Of a stretch of 13,305 nt of DNA, positions 1 to 6,749 are shown piece after piece (the stretch's first letter is position 1; every line of letters begins with the position of its first letter). A program made the position numbers and the translations under genes. The notes under the pieces were generated by a model. The model made no database searches. It was not told the origin of the DNA and was given only the letters and a program-made list of their open reading frames with translations. Where the stretch lies: NCBI GenBank assembly GCA_002371785.1, contig DFGU01000007.1:9907-23211 (forward strand). Direction: 5' to 3'. Origin of the DNA: Bacteroidales bacterium UBA3742. Its GTDB lineage: Bacteria; Bacteroidota; Bacteroidia; Bacteroidales; Paludibacteraceae.

Positions 1-1178
1 TTCTTCTCCTTCATCTCCACCTCGGAGGCAGCACCTACGTTGAGTTGTGCTACGCCACCTGCCAACTTAGCCAGACGCTCCTGGAGTTTCTCCTTGTCGT
101 AGCTCGACTTGGTAGCCTGGATCTGTGCCTTGATCTGGGCGATACGCGAAGCGATAGCCTCCTTGTTGCCGGCACCGTTGACGATGGTGGTATTCTCCTT
201 GCTGACGGTGATCGACTCGGCCGTACCGAGCATCTCGATCGTAGCTTGCTCCAGACGGATACCTTTCTCCTCGGAGATCACGGTACCACCGGTCAGGATG
301 GCTATATCTTCCAACATCTCTTTGCGGCGGTCGCCGAAGCCCGGCGCCTTGACGGCACAGATCTTGAGTTGCGCACGCAGACGGTTGACAACGAGCGTCG
401 TGAGTGCTTCGCTATCTACGTCCTCAGCGATGATGAGCAACGGACGACCACTCTGTACGGCCGGCTCCAGTACGGGCAGCAGTTCCTTGAGGTTGGAGAT
501 CTTCTTGTCGTGGATCAGGATATACGGTTTCTCCATCTCCACCTCCATGGTCTCGGTGTTGGTCACGAAGTAGGGGCTGATATAGCCGCGGTCGAACTGC
601 ATACCCTGAACGACGTCGATGGTGGTGTCCATACCCTTGGCCTCGCCGATGGTGATGACGCCGTCCTTCGATACTTTGCGCATGGCGTCAGCGATCAGGC
701 GACCGATCTCAGCGTCGTTGTTGGCGCTGATAGTAGCCACCTGCTCGATTTTGTCGAAGTCGTTGCCAACGACAACAGCGTTTTTCTTGATCTCGCCCAC
801 TACGGCCGAGACAGCCTTGTCGATACCGCGCTTGAGGTCCATCGGATTGGCTCCGGCGGTAACGTTCTTGAGGCCTACGCCTACGATAGCTTGTGCCAGT
901 ACGGTAGCCGTGGTGGTACCATCACCGGCCTGATCGCCGGTCTTGGAGGCTACCTCCTTGACTAGCTGTGCACCCAGGTTCTCCTGGGCGTCAGCCAGTT
1001 CTACCTCTTTGGCTACGGTAACACCGTCCTTGGTAATATGCGGAGCTCCGTATTTCTTGTCGATAATGACGTTGCGACCCTTCGGACCCAGGGTCACCTT
1101 AACTGCGTCGGCCAACTGGTCCACGCCACGCTTCAGCGCCTCACGCGCCTCGGTATTGTATGTGATATTTTTTGCCAT
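1..1178 (-). CDS. groEL: 60 kDa chaperonin GroEL (3' end outside window)
   Basis: GroEL forms the cytosolic double-ring ATP-dependent folding chamber that works with the GroES lid. The first 392 codons are present, so the family's usual ~545 residues are cut by the window edge. I translated it from the ATG at 1178-1176. The N terminus begins MAKNITYNTEARE, followed by the equatorial nucleotide-binding signatures TLGPKGRNVIID (29-40) and GDGTTTATVL (85-94). D86 corresponds to the E. coli nucleotide-pocket aspartate D87. The apical domain (about 190-375) is intact, with typical motifs such as KAPGFGDRR. The second equatorial part with the catalytic Asp near 398 lies beyond the edge. The start follows the groES stop by only 8 bases, so the two are co-transcribed. 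There is no Shine-Dalgarno sequence, as is usual in Bacteroidetes. The reading frame is unbroken and the identification is certain. Confidence 0.98.
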   Translation of the reverse strand, partial: MAKNITYNTEAREALKRGVDQLADAVKVTLGPKGRNVIIDKKYGAPHITKDGVTVAKEVELADAQENLGAQLVKEVASKTGDQAGDGTTTATVLAQAIVGVGLKNVTAGANPMDLKRGIDKAVSAVVGEIKKNAVVVGNDFDKIEQVATISANNDAEIGRLIADAMRKVSKDGVITIGEAKGMDTTIDVVQGMQFDRGYISPYFVTNTETMEVEMEKPYILIHDKKISNLKELLPVLEPAVQSGRPLLIIAEDVDSEALTTLVVNRLRAQLKICAVKAPGFGDRRKEMLEDIAILTGGTVISEEKGIRLEQATIEMLGTAESITVSKENTTIVNGAGNKEAIASRIAQIKAQIQATKSSYDKEKLQERLAKLAGGVAQLNVGAASEVEMKEK

Positions 1179-1186
1179 GATGTGTG

Positions 1187-1462
1187 TTATTTAATAATTG
1201 CGAGTACATCGCTTTGTCTCATAATCAAATATTTCTCGCCGTCGAATTCCAGTTCGGTACCTGCATACTTGCCGTACAGCACCTGGTCACCGGCCTTGAG
1301 CACCATCTGCTCGTCTTTCGTTCCTTCGCCTACGGCGAGCACTTCGCCGCGCAGCGGTTTCTCCTTGGCGGAGTCAGGAATGATGATACCGCCAACGGTC
1401 TTCTCTTCTGCAGCCTGCGGCTTGAGGAGCACGCGGTCTGCTAATGGTTGAATCTTACTCAT
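1187..1462 (-). CDS. groES: 10 kDa co-chaperonin GroES
   Basis: GroES is the heptameric lid of the GroEL chamber. At 91 residues it is close to the family norm. It starts MSKIQPLADRVLLKP, which is the Cpn10 signature. The flexible mobile loop that docks on the GroEL apical domain is visible at 19-29 (EEKTVGGIIIP, with the hydrophobic III anchor). The roof and C-terminal strands run through GDQVLYGKYAGTELE and KYLIMRQSDVLAII. The ATG at 1462-1460 is the only sensible start, and the following ~138-base gap to batE is non-coding. Its leader holds a 9-base-periodic repeat and a sigma-54-like promoter. I saw no CIRCE element (the HrcA operator). groEL follows 8 bases after the stop. Confidence 0.98.
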   Translation of the reverse strand: MSKIQPLADRVLLKPQAAEEKTVGGIIIPDSAKEKPLRGEVLAVGEGTKDEQMVLKAGDQVLYGKYAGTELEFDGEKYLIMRQSDVLAIIK

Positions 1463-1504
1463 AGTATAATGTATTTTTAGTTATTTGTCTTGTTCTTACT
1501 AGGC

Positions 1505-1528
1505 GTCCTATGTGTCCTAGGAGTCCTA
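1505..1528 (-). repeat. Three TAGGAC copies with 9-base period in the groES leader
   Basis: On the minus strand TAGGAC occurs at 1528-1523, 1519-1514 and 1510-1505, exactly 9 bases apart, followed by a partial fourth copy (CCTAG). The block lies between the predicted sigma-54-like promoter and the groES start, so it would be in the 5' untranslated RNA. Its function is unknown. It may be a dispersed intergenic repeat or a leader element. Confidence 0.7.
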
Positions 1529-1536
1529 ATAGGGAG

Positions 1537-1554
1537 TTTCAATATCCGTGCCAA
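1537..1554 (-). promoter_or_regulatory. Sigma-54-like -24/-12 promoter of groESL
   Basis: Read on the minus strand the element is TTGGCACGGATATTGAAA. The -24 block TGGCACG is exact and the spacing is correct (12 bases from the GG to the G of the -12 block). The -12 block is TTGA instead of the consensus TTGC, so one key base differs. It differs from the moxR element by one base in the 4-base spacer and by that -12 base. Transcription would start roughly 65-70 bases before the groES ATG. I saw no TAnnTTTG housekeeping -7 element in the same spacer. The assignment is by motif only. Confidence 0.5.
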
Positions 1555-1555
1555 A

Positions 1556-1590
1556 ACAAAACAATCTGCCAAAATGGCAGACCGTTTTGT
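1556..1590 (-). terminator. Stem-loop terminator after batE (possible operator)
   Basis: This is a 35-base inverted repeat. The outer arms are ACAAAAC/GTTTTGT and the inner arms TCTGCCA/TGGCAGA, with a 3-base loop. In minus-strand RNA the two bases between the arms (GG against UU) can form G-U wobble pairs, giving a continuous 16-pair stem. In plus-strand RNA the same positions are A-C mismatches. The 3' side is T-rich (TTGTTTTGTTTT). The repeat begins 10 bases after the batE stop. It therefore reads best as a rho-independent terminator for the bat operon, separating it from groESL. The inner palindrome directly abuts the groES -24 element, so a protein-binding role is also possible. Confidence 0.65.
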
Positions 1591-1600
1591 CAGTTCCGAA

Positions 1601-2365
1601 TCAGATACGCTCTACGGTGCGGGCTTCTACCCATCCTTCGTATTGGGCTACGTGCACCTGGTACCAGTCGCCCAGTTGGTCGGTGATGCGCACCTTGGTG
1701 CCCTCGTGGAGCAGGAATAGTTCGGTGCCTGACTGGTCAGGCGAGGACTTGGCGCTCACCACGCCCTGCATGATGATAGCCTCTTCACGATTGGTGTCGC
1801 GGCTATGGAGCGTACCGGCGTTGATACCCGTATAGACAGATAGTAGCAGGCTGATCCAGGCGACATGGAAGGCGGCTTTGCGAACGGCGGCTTCCTTGCC
1901 CAGCAGGAAGAGCAGCAGGCCGGCCAGCATGAGCGAGAAGAGCAGGATAGAGAGCCAGGTCCAGGTGCTCTCTTTCCATCCGTTGCGCAGGGCGATGAGC
2001 CAGTCCTGTAGGAAGAACGAGCGGGTATCGTCGATGCGGTCGGTGATACGCTGGGATACAAACTCCAGGTTTTGCTTGGCGTCGCGCATACGCGGTTGGA
2101 GGCGTAGGGCGCGCTCGTAGGCCAGGATGGCCTGACCCAGTTCGCCTTGCTTGTAATAGGCATTGCCCAGGTTGTAATATACCTCGGCATAGTCGTCGGT
2201 GAGCGCCTCACGGGCTTGGGCGTCGGCGATGAGCTGTTCGTAGCCGGTGACCGCCTCTACGTAGTTGCCCTGGGCGTAGGCCTCGTTGGCCTCGGAGAAA
2301 GCCGTTTGGGCCCGAAGCGGCATCAGGCACGCCAGGATAGCGATTAGTGAGAGTATTCGTTTCAT
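1601..2365 (-). CDS. batE: BatE: TPR and SH3-like membrane protein
   Basis: BatE is the last gene of the Bat cluster. Its 254 residues start with a signal peptide (1-19, ending PLRAQ). Tetratricopeptide repeats follow at about 22-48 and 60-94, with YYNLGNAYYKQGELGQAI as the clearest TPR core. Two membrane segments lie at about 135-155 and 164-183. The C-terminal 195-254 looks like a bacterial SH3 domain, with GTKVRITDQLGDWYQV and a closing EGWV motif. This TPR-2TM-SH3 order is what I know of BatE from Bacteroidetes. The TPRs probably face the periplasm and may scaffold the other Bat proteins. The ATG overlaps the batD stop by four bases (ATGA), implying translational coupling. A strong stem-loop follows 10 bases after its stop. 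Function beyond the complex is inferred. Confidence 0.9.
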   Translation of the reverse strand: MKRILSLIAILACLMPLRAQTAFSEANEAYAQGNYVEAVTGYEQLIADAQAREALTDDYAEVYYNLGNAYYKQGELGQAILAYERALRLQPRMRDAKQNLEFVSQRITDRIDDTRSFFLQDWLIALRNGWKESTWTWLSILLFSLMLAGLLLFLLGKEAAVRKAAFHVAWISLLLSVYTGINAGTLHSRDTNREEAIIMQGVVSAKSSPDQSGTELFLLHEGTKVRITDQLGDWYQVHVAQYEGWVEARTVERI

Positions 2366-4188
2366 ATCTTCTGGTCTTCTAAGTGGTTGATGAGTGCCTC
2401 GGTGCGGCTGTACATAGCCTGCATGTCTTGCTGTGCGGAGGGCGCATAGCGTGCAAACTCAGCCTCGCTCAGTACGTCCTGGGTCTCCTGGATCAGGTCG
2501 TCGGCCACGCCCCGGCTACGCAACTGATCGCCGATGGTCTCCTTGGTCAGTTCGGCCGTGGGGATGGTGAGACGGTCGCTCAGGTAGCTGACGGCGGCGC
2601 GTTCGATCTCCTCGTAGAAGGCCGCCGCTTGTCCGGCTTCCAGGAGCTGCTTAGCCGATTTGAGTCGCTTGCGCGCTACCTTGTTGGCGCGGCGGTAGCG
2701 AACCTGTGTCAGGTCGGCATTCTCGCGGATATACTTGCGCAGCAGGATCAGCACGATGATAGCGATCAGTAGCGGCACCAGATAGCATGCCAACCAGGCA
2801 GCCGTACCGGTACGAACGCTTGAGGGGCGTGCAGCACCGTCTTCGGTCTCCGGCAGTTCGGCCGTGTGGATGTAGCGTATGTCGGTAGCCAGTTGCTTAA
2901 TATCCTCCTGTGAGTAGTCGGACACCTGTCCTCCGTCATGGGTCTTCTGGGCCCGCTTGATATGCAGCTGGTAGGACGGGGTAGAGAGCGTACGGTAGTC
3001 GCCGGTCTCGCTGTCGTAGTAGCTGAGCGTGACGGGAGGCAGGGTATAGTCGCCCGGTTCGCGCGGGATAGCCAGATACTCGATCGACTTGGTACCGGTG
3101 GAGCCGTCGTCGGTGTTCTGGTAGGAGTTGCTCACCTTGGGGTCATAGACGTCGAATCCTTCGGGCCAGTTGACCTCGGGGGTCTTGATGAGCTTCATGT
3201 TGCCCGTGCCCGTGATGTCGAGACGCAGGGTGACGGGTTCGTTGGCACTCAGCTCGGTAGCCGAGAGGGTAGGCGTCATGGTGAAATGACCTACGCCGCC
3301 GGAGAACTGCTTGGGTTTGTTCTCCTGGGGCAGACCATCCACGTTGACCGTCACCGCCGGAGCCTTGAGCGTCTTATGCGCTTGATAGCCATATAGTTGT
3401 CCGAAGGGGTCTTGTCCTGCGCCCGGAATGGTATAGACTACCTCAAACGTGGCCGGTGTGATCTGTATGTCGCCCGAATGCTGCGGGTAGAGCAGCACCT
3501 TGTAGATGGTGGCTACGTTGTACTGACGCCCGTTGTAGGTCTCGATATGGGCTTGCAGGGGTTCGTTGTCGCTCTCTTGCTTCAAAAAACCCGTGAAGTC
3601 CGGCATCTTGGTGACACCGGCCAGCTGCACATTATCCGCGCCGATGAAGTAGAGCTTGTAGCTGAGCGTCAGCGGCTCTTGTTCGCGTACGTGGCTCTTG
3701 CTCAGGATGGTACGGATGAAGATGTTTGTTTCCGGCGCCCGTTCTTCACGACGTGAAGCGCGTTCCTGGCGTTCCTCGCGCGACGAGGAGGACGAAGGTT
3801 GCGTTTGCGCCTCTTCGCGTACGACGGTGATCTTCAGTCCGTTGCTGCGGTACTTGCGTCCGCCGGACGTGATGGTAGCCGCGCCTATGTTGTAGGTACC
3901 CGGCTTGGAGACGAGGTAGGTGTAGGTAAAAGTCTTCTGGTAGGTGGAGGTGCGCTTGCCGTTGATGAAGGAGAACGAACTGGAGGTCGAGGTGAACGGA
4001 CCTGCCAGCAGTTCGAATCCCGGCATGCTCGGCGGCTGGATATCATCGGCTTTCTCGTCGATGATGTATTGGATCTGGAAGGGCTGGTTGGCCGGTACCT
4101 GACTCGGTCCGACCGCCCGGAAATCCACCGCCCACGTAGCGCACGTGGTAGTCAGAAGAAGTAGTATGATCGCTACTTGTTTTCTCAT
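2362..4188 (-). CDS. batD: BatD: periplasmic beta-domain protein with C-terminal anchor
   Basis: This is a full-length BatD (608 residues, normal for the family). It has a signal peptide at 1-20 (ending CATWA) and a BatD N-terminal beta domain at 21-123 carrying FQIQY (37-41) and FELLAGP (58-64). A low-complexity Ser/Arg/Glu linker at 130-152 leads into further beta-sandwich domains (about 153-283 and 300-412). The single membrane helix lies at about 463-484, followed by a ~120-residue basic, helical cytoplasmic tail. It presumably presents periplasmic domains to substrates while its tail contacts the BatA/BatB/MoxR side. The tail aligns with that of the 310-residue protein encoded at 7733-8665. 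It starts 3 bases after the short BatD paralogue and overlaps batE by ATGA. Reports on Bacteroides fragilis linked the bat genes to aerotolerance, but the molecular role is unsettled. Confidence 0.92.
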   Translation of the reverse strand: MRKQVAIILLLLTTTCATWAVDFRAVGPSQVPANQPFQIQYIIDEKADDIQPPSMPGFELLAGPFTSTSSSFSFINGKRTSTYQKTFTYTYLVSKPGTYNIGAATITSGGRKYRSNGLKITVVREEAQTQPSSSSSREERQERASRREERAPETNIFIRTILSKSHVREQEPLTLSYKLYFIGADNVQLAGVTKMPDFTGFLKQESDNEPLQAHIETYNGRQYNVATIYKVLLYPQHSGDIQITPATFEVVYTIPGAGQDPFGQLYGYQAHKTLKAPAVTVNVDGLPQENKPKQFSGGVGHFTMTPTLSATELSANEPVTLRLDITGTGNMKLIKTPEVNWPEGFDVYDPKVSNSYQNTDDGSTGTKSIEYLAIPREPGDYTLPPVTLSYYDSETGDYRTLSTPSYQLHIKRAQKTHDGGQVSDYSQEDIKQLATDIRYIHTAELPETEDGAARPSSVRTGTAAWLACYLVPLLIAIIVLILLRKYIRENADLTQVRYRRANKVARKRLKSAKQLLEAGQAAAFYEEIERAAVSYLSDRLTIPTAELTKETIGDQLRSRGVADDLIQETQDVLSEAEFARYAPSAQQDMQAMYSRTEALINHLEDQKI

Positions 4189-4191
4189 TGT

Positions 4192-5064
4192 TTACTTGGA
4201 TTGGATAGAAATCGTTTTCTCTTCGGAGCTCTTTCGCGTGGTGCCGATCCAGACCTCGGCTTTCGGCAAGCGGAGTTCACCGGCCTTACGCGCACGTACA
4301 ATATAAGTATAGCGTTGCTCAAAGCGGTTTTGCTGTTGGCCGTTCTGCCAAACGCTCTGCCAACTCGTTCCGTAGCCGGGACCGCCCACAATCTCAAAGT
4401 CGGTGGTGTCGCTCAGCTGGATGCTATCGGCCTGTGCACCGATGGCGTAGCTGAGGCAGAACGTCTCACCCTCTACAGCGCTGTCGGGTGCGCAGATGGT
4501 CAGTTCGCAGCCCGTGGTATCCACCTGCTCCGGGGTGAAGGTCTCGATACGCACCTCGTGGTGCGGGCACTCGCCGTGGTGATGCTTACCATGGTGCGGA
4601 TGACCGGGATGCTGACCGCAAGCGGGGGGAGCGGGTTGGTCGAAGAAGGGATCCATACCCCAGAAATCGAACGGATTCGGTTGACGCGGCTCCAGCACGT
4701 TGACCTTCTCGGCCTTGCTGGTGGCGCTACCCTTGCTGAGCGTGATCTTCGCTTTCGGCAACTTTACGTCGCCCGATACGCGCGGCACCATGCGATACGA
4801 ATAAGCCGTACGGGTGCGGATCACCAGTCGACCCTTCTCGCGCACGGTATAGTCCTCGGCATAGCGGTAGGGACCGGCTATAACCTCGAATTGGTCGTTG
4901 GTCTTGAGCTTAATGTCCTGGCCGTTACCGTCCACGATATAGGCGATGTCGAAGGCCCTGCCAAAGACGATTTGGTGGGGTGTACGTACTTCAATGTTGG
5001 TTTTTGCCCACGCACCCGTAGCGATACATGCGGCTGCGAAAATGATACAAATAATGCGTTTCAT
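4192..5064 (-). CDS. Short BatD paralogue with histidine-rich linker
   Basis: A 290-residue exported protein with a signal peptide (1-20, ending ATGAWA) and no membrane helix. It therefore looks soluble in the periplasm. It consists of two copies of the BatD N-terminal beta domain. Copy A (about 21-125) has FDIAY at 38-42 and FEVIAGP at 59-65. Copy B (about 186-288) has FCLSY at 202-206 and FEIVGGP at 223-229. The joining segment 149-169 carries nine histidines (152, 155, 157, 158, 161-163, 168, 169) and Cys149 and Cys166, which suggests metal binding. Full-length BatD has no such segment. The gene lies one base after batC and three bases before batD, so it belongs to the operon. Membership of the BatD family is clear from shared motifs. 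The metal-binding role is inferred. Confidence 0.85.
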   Translation of the reverse strand: MKRIICIIFAAACIATGAWAKTNIEVRTPHQIVFGRAFDIAYIVDGNGQDIKLKTNDQFEVIAGPYRYAEDYTVREKGRLVIRTRTAYSYRMVPRVSGDVKLPKAKITLSKGSATSKAEKVNVLEPRQPNPFDFWGMDPFFDQPAPPACGQHPGHPHHGKHHHGECPHHEVRIETFTPEQVDTTGCELTICAPDSAVEGETFCLSYAIGAQADSIQLSDTTDFEIVGGPGYGTSWQSVWQNGQQQNRFEQRYTYIVRARKAGELRLPKAEVWIGTTRKSSEEKTISIQSK

Positions 5065-5065
5065 A

Positions 5066-5671
5066 TTACCAGTTTTTTTCTAATTCTTTGCGTTTGTTTT
5101 GTTTGCGTTGCGCTTTCTCTTGCGCATCTTGTTCGTCCTGCTCCAGGGCTTGCAGCAGTTGTTCGGCCGTCTGCTGATCCATCTGGTCCTGTTGTTGCTG
5201 CTGTTGCTGGGGTTGGGGTTGAGGCTGTTGCTGCTGCTGTTTCTGCTGCTGCATGGCCTTGACCAGGTTGTAGCGCGTCTCGTTGTCCGAGGGATTGAGT
5301 CGGAGGCTCTGCTTATAGGCCTCGATAGCTTTGTCGTACTGCTCCAGAACGAAGAAGCTGTTGCCCAAGTTGTGGTAGGCTTTCGAGAGCCGTTGTCCTT
5401 CCTCCTTGGCGTTGACTTGGGTCGTGGCACGAATATACTGCTTGGCGGCCTCGTCGAATTTCTCCTGGCGGAGTAGGGCATTGCCCAGGTTGTAGGTGGC
5501 GGCAAACGAATTGGGATTCTTCTGCAGCGCACGGCGGTAGTTGACCTCGGCCTCGGCGTAGTCCTCACGGTCGTAAGCGCGGTTGCCACGACGGATATCT
5601 GCATTCTCTTCTTGGGCTGCCAACGGACTGAATAGCAGCACCGTCAGCAAGGTATAAATCAGTCGTTTCAT
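5066..5671 (-). CDS. batC: BatC: periplasmic TPR protein with polyglutamine tail
   Basis: 201 residues with a signal peptide (1-19, ending SPLAAQ). Tetratricopeptide repeats run at about 22-55, 56-82 and 97-130, including ATYNLGNALLRQEKFDEAAK and AYHNLGNSFFVLEQYDKAIE. Residues 141-167 are almost pure Gln with a few Pro (QPQPQPQ), and the C terminus is highly charged, ending EKNW. Glutamine- or charge-rich tails ending in a short aromatic motif are familiar in BatC proteins. TPRs are protein-interaction surfaces, and BatC is thought to act with BatB and BatE. The ATG overlaps the batB stop (ATGA). The next gene starts one base after the stop. The glutamine codons are mostly CAG with CAA interspersed, so the tract is not a pure trinucleotide repeat. 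Confidence 0.92.
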   Translation of the reverse strand: MKRLIYTLLTVLLFSPLAAQEENADIRRGNRAYDREDYAEAEVNYRRALQKNPNSFAATYNLGNALLRQEKFDEAAKQYIRATTQVNAKEEGQRLSKAYHNLGNSFFVLEQYDKAIEAYKQSLRLNPSDNETRYNLVKAMQQQKQQQQQPQPQPQQQQQQQDQMDQQTAEQLLQALEQDEQDAQEKAQRKQNKRKELEKNW

Positions 5672-6711
5672 ACACGTCTCTCCTTAAAAATATTCAGTCG
5701 GCTCAACCACTTGTTCTTGCGGTTGAAGATGAAGAAGTCGATCACCAGAAGCAGCAGCGCGATGAGTACGAACGAGGCATACTGCTCGTTATACTCACGG
5801 AACACGTGCGACTCCAGTTGCTCCTTGCCCAGTTTGTCCAGTTCTTTTTTGATGGCTTTCAGCGCCAGGTTGCTGCTGTCGTAATGGACGTAGATGCCAT
5901 TACCGGCCTGTGCGATCTGGCGGCACATATCTTCGTTTAACTTACTTACCACGGTCTCGCCTTCGCGGTCCTTCATATACTCGGTGGTGCCCGGCACGGG
6001 AATAGGACTACCGCTCTCGCTACCAATACCTACGACGATCACCTTGATGCCGGCCTTGTTGGCTTTCTCGGCCATCTCTACGGCGTCGTCCTCAAAGTTC
6101 TCACCATCGGTGAGCAGGATGATGGCTCGTCCGGCCGCCGACTCCTTGTCGCCAAAAGCAAAGATAGAGGTCTGTAGGGCCTTGCCGATGGCCGTTCCCT
6201 GGGTCTGGATGAGGTCGGGCTTAATGTTGTTGAGAAACATTTTAGCCGAGACGTAGTCGCACGTGATAGGTAGCTGAACGAAGGCATCTCCGGCATATAC
6301 TACCAGGCCGACCTTGTCGTCCACCATCTTGTCCATCAGTTGCGACAACATTTGCTTGGAGGCATCCAGACGGCTCGTCTGACCAGCTCCGACATCCTCG
6401 GCCAGCATCGAGTTGGAGATATCCAGCGTGATGACGGCCTCTACGCCCTCGCGCGTTACGGTCTCCTCGCGTACGCCGTACTGCGGACGGGCAGCCGCCA
6501 GGATGAGCATCGTGAGAGCCAACAGTTGCAATGCGAACTTCACGTGCGGACGCACCTTAGAGGCGTTGGGCATCAACTGCTTCACCAGCTCCGGATCACC
6601 AAGCCGGGCCAACTGCTTGCGCTTGTGGATGACCATCATTGTATAACCCATGACGAGCACGGGGATCATGAGCAGCAGCCACAATAATTCTATATTAGCA
6701 AATCGAAACAT
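5668..6711 (-). CDS. batB: BatB: VWA-domain membrane protein
   Basis: 347 residues with the BatA/BatB plan. An N-terminal membrane helix lies at about 8-27 and a second at about 57-75 (LQLLALTMLILAAARPQYG, including the conserved ARPQ). A von Willebrand factor A domain follows at about 90-290, and a C-terminal membrane helix lies at about 313-330. The metal-ion-dependent adhesion site is complete: D97-I-S-N-S101, T173 in the QGTAIG loop, and D202 in LLTDG. The VWA domain should bind a divalent metal and mediate protein contacts, typically with MoxR ATPases and substrates. It overlaps batC by ATGA. Upstream it is separated from batA by 38 bases made entirely of an octamer repeat. It is distinguished from BatA by its position and the longer loop after the MIDAS (EDVGAGQTSRLDASK). 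Confidence 0.93.
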   Translation of the reverse strand: MFRFANIELLWLLLMIPVLVMGYTMMVIHKRKQLARLGDPELVKQLMPNASKVRPHVKFALQLLALTMLILAAARPQYGVREETVTREGVEAVITLDISNSMLAEDVGAGQTSRLDASKQMLSQLMDKMVDDKVGLVVYAGDAFVQLPITCDYVSAKMFLNNIKPDLIQTQGTAIGKALQTSIFAFGDKESAAGRAIILLTDGENFEDDAVEMAEKANKAGIKVIVVGIGSESGSPIPVPGTTEYMKDREGETVVSKLNEDMCRQIAQAGNGIYVHYDSSNLALKAIKKELDKLGKEQLESHVFREYNEQYASFVLIALLLLVIDFFIFNRKNKWLSRLNIFKERRV

Positions 6712-6749
6712 AAATCTTCAAATTTTCAAATCTTCAAATCTTCAAATTT
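6712..6749 (-). repeat. Four ATTTGAAR octamers filling the batA-batB spacer
   Basis: On the minus strand the 38-base spacer reads AA, four tandem octamers (ATTTGAAG, ATTTGAAG, ATTTGAAA, ATTTGAAG), then ATTT directly before the batB ATG. There is no Shine-Dalgarno sequence. This would be the batB ribosome-binding region. Copy-number change by slippage would shift the spacing between the batA stop and the batB start without touching either protein. Confidence 0.85.

Noticed and set aside
45..965. 306-codon open frame on the plus strand
   Set aside because: It lies wholly antisense to groEL, whose frame is unmistakable. The long frame reflects codon bias.
1463..1600. CIRCE operator for HrcA upstream of groES
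   Set aside because: Neither TTAGCACTC nor GAGTGCTAA arms are present in the spacer.
5170..5250. Glutamine tract in batC as a sequencing artefact or unstable trinucleotide repeat
   Set aside because: CAG and CAA codons are mixed with proline codons, the frame stays open, and Gln-rich BatC tails are known.
4177..5262. 361-codon open frame on the plus strand
   Set aside because: It is antisense to the short BatD gene and batC, with no recognisable domain.
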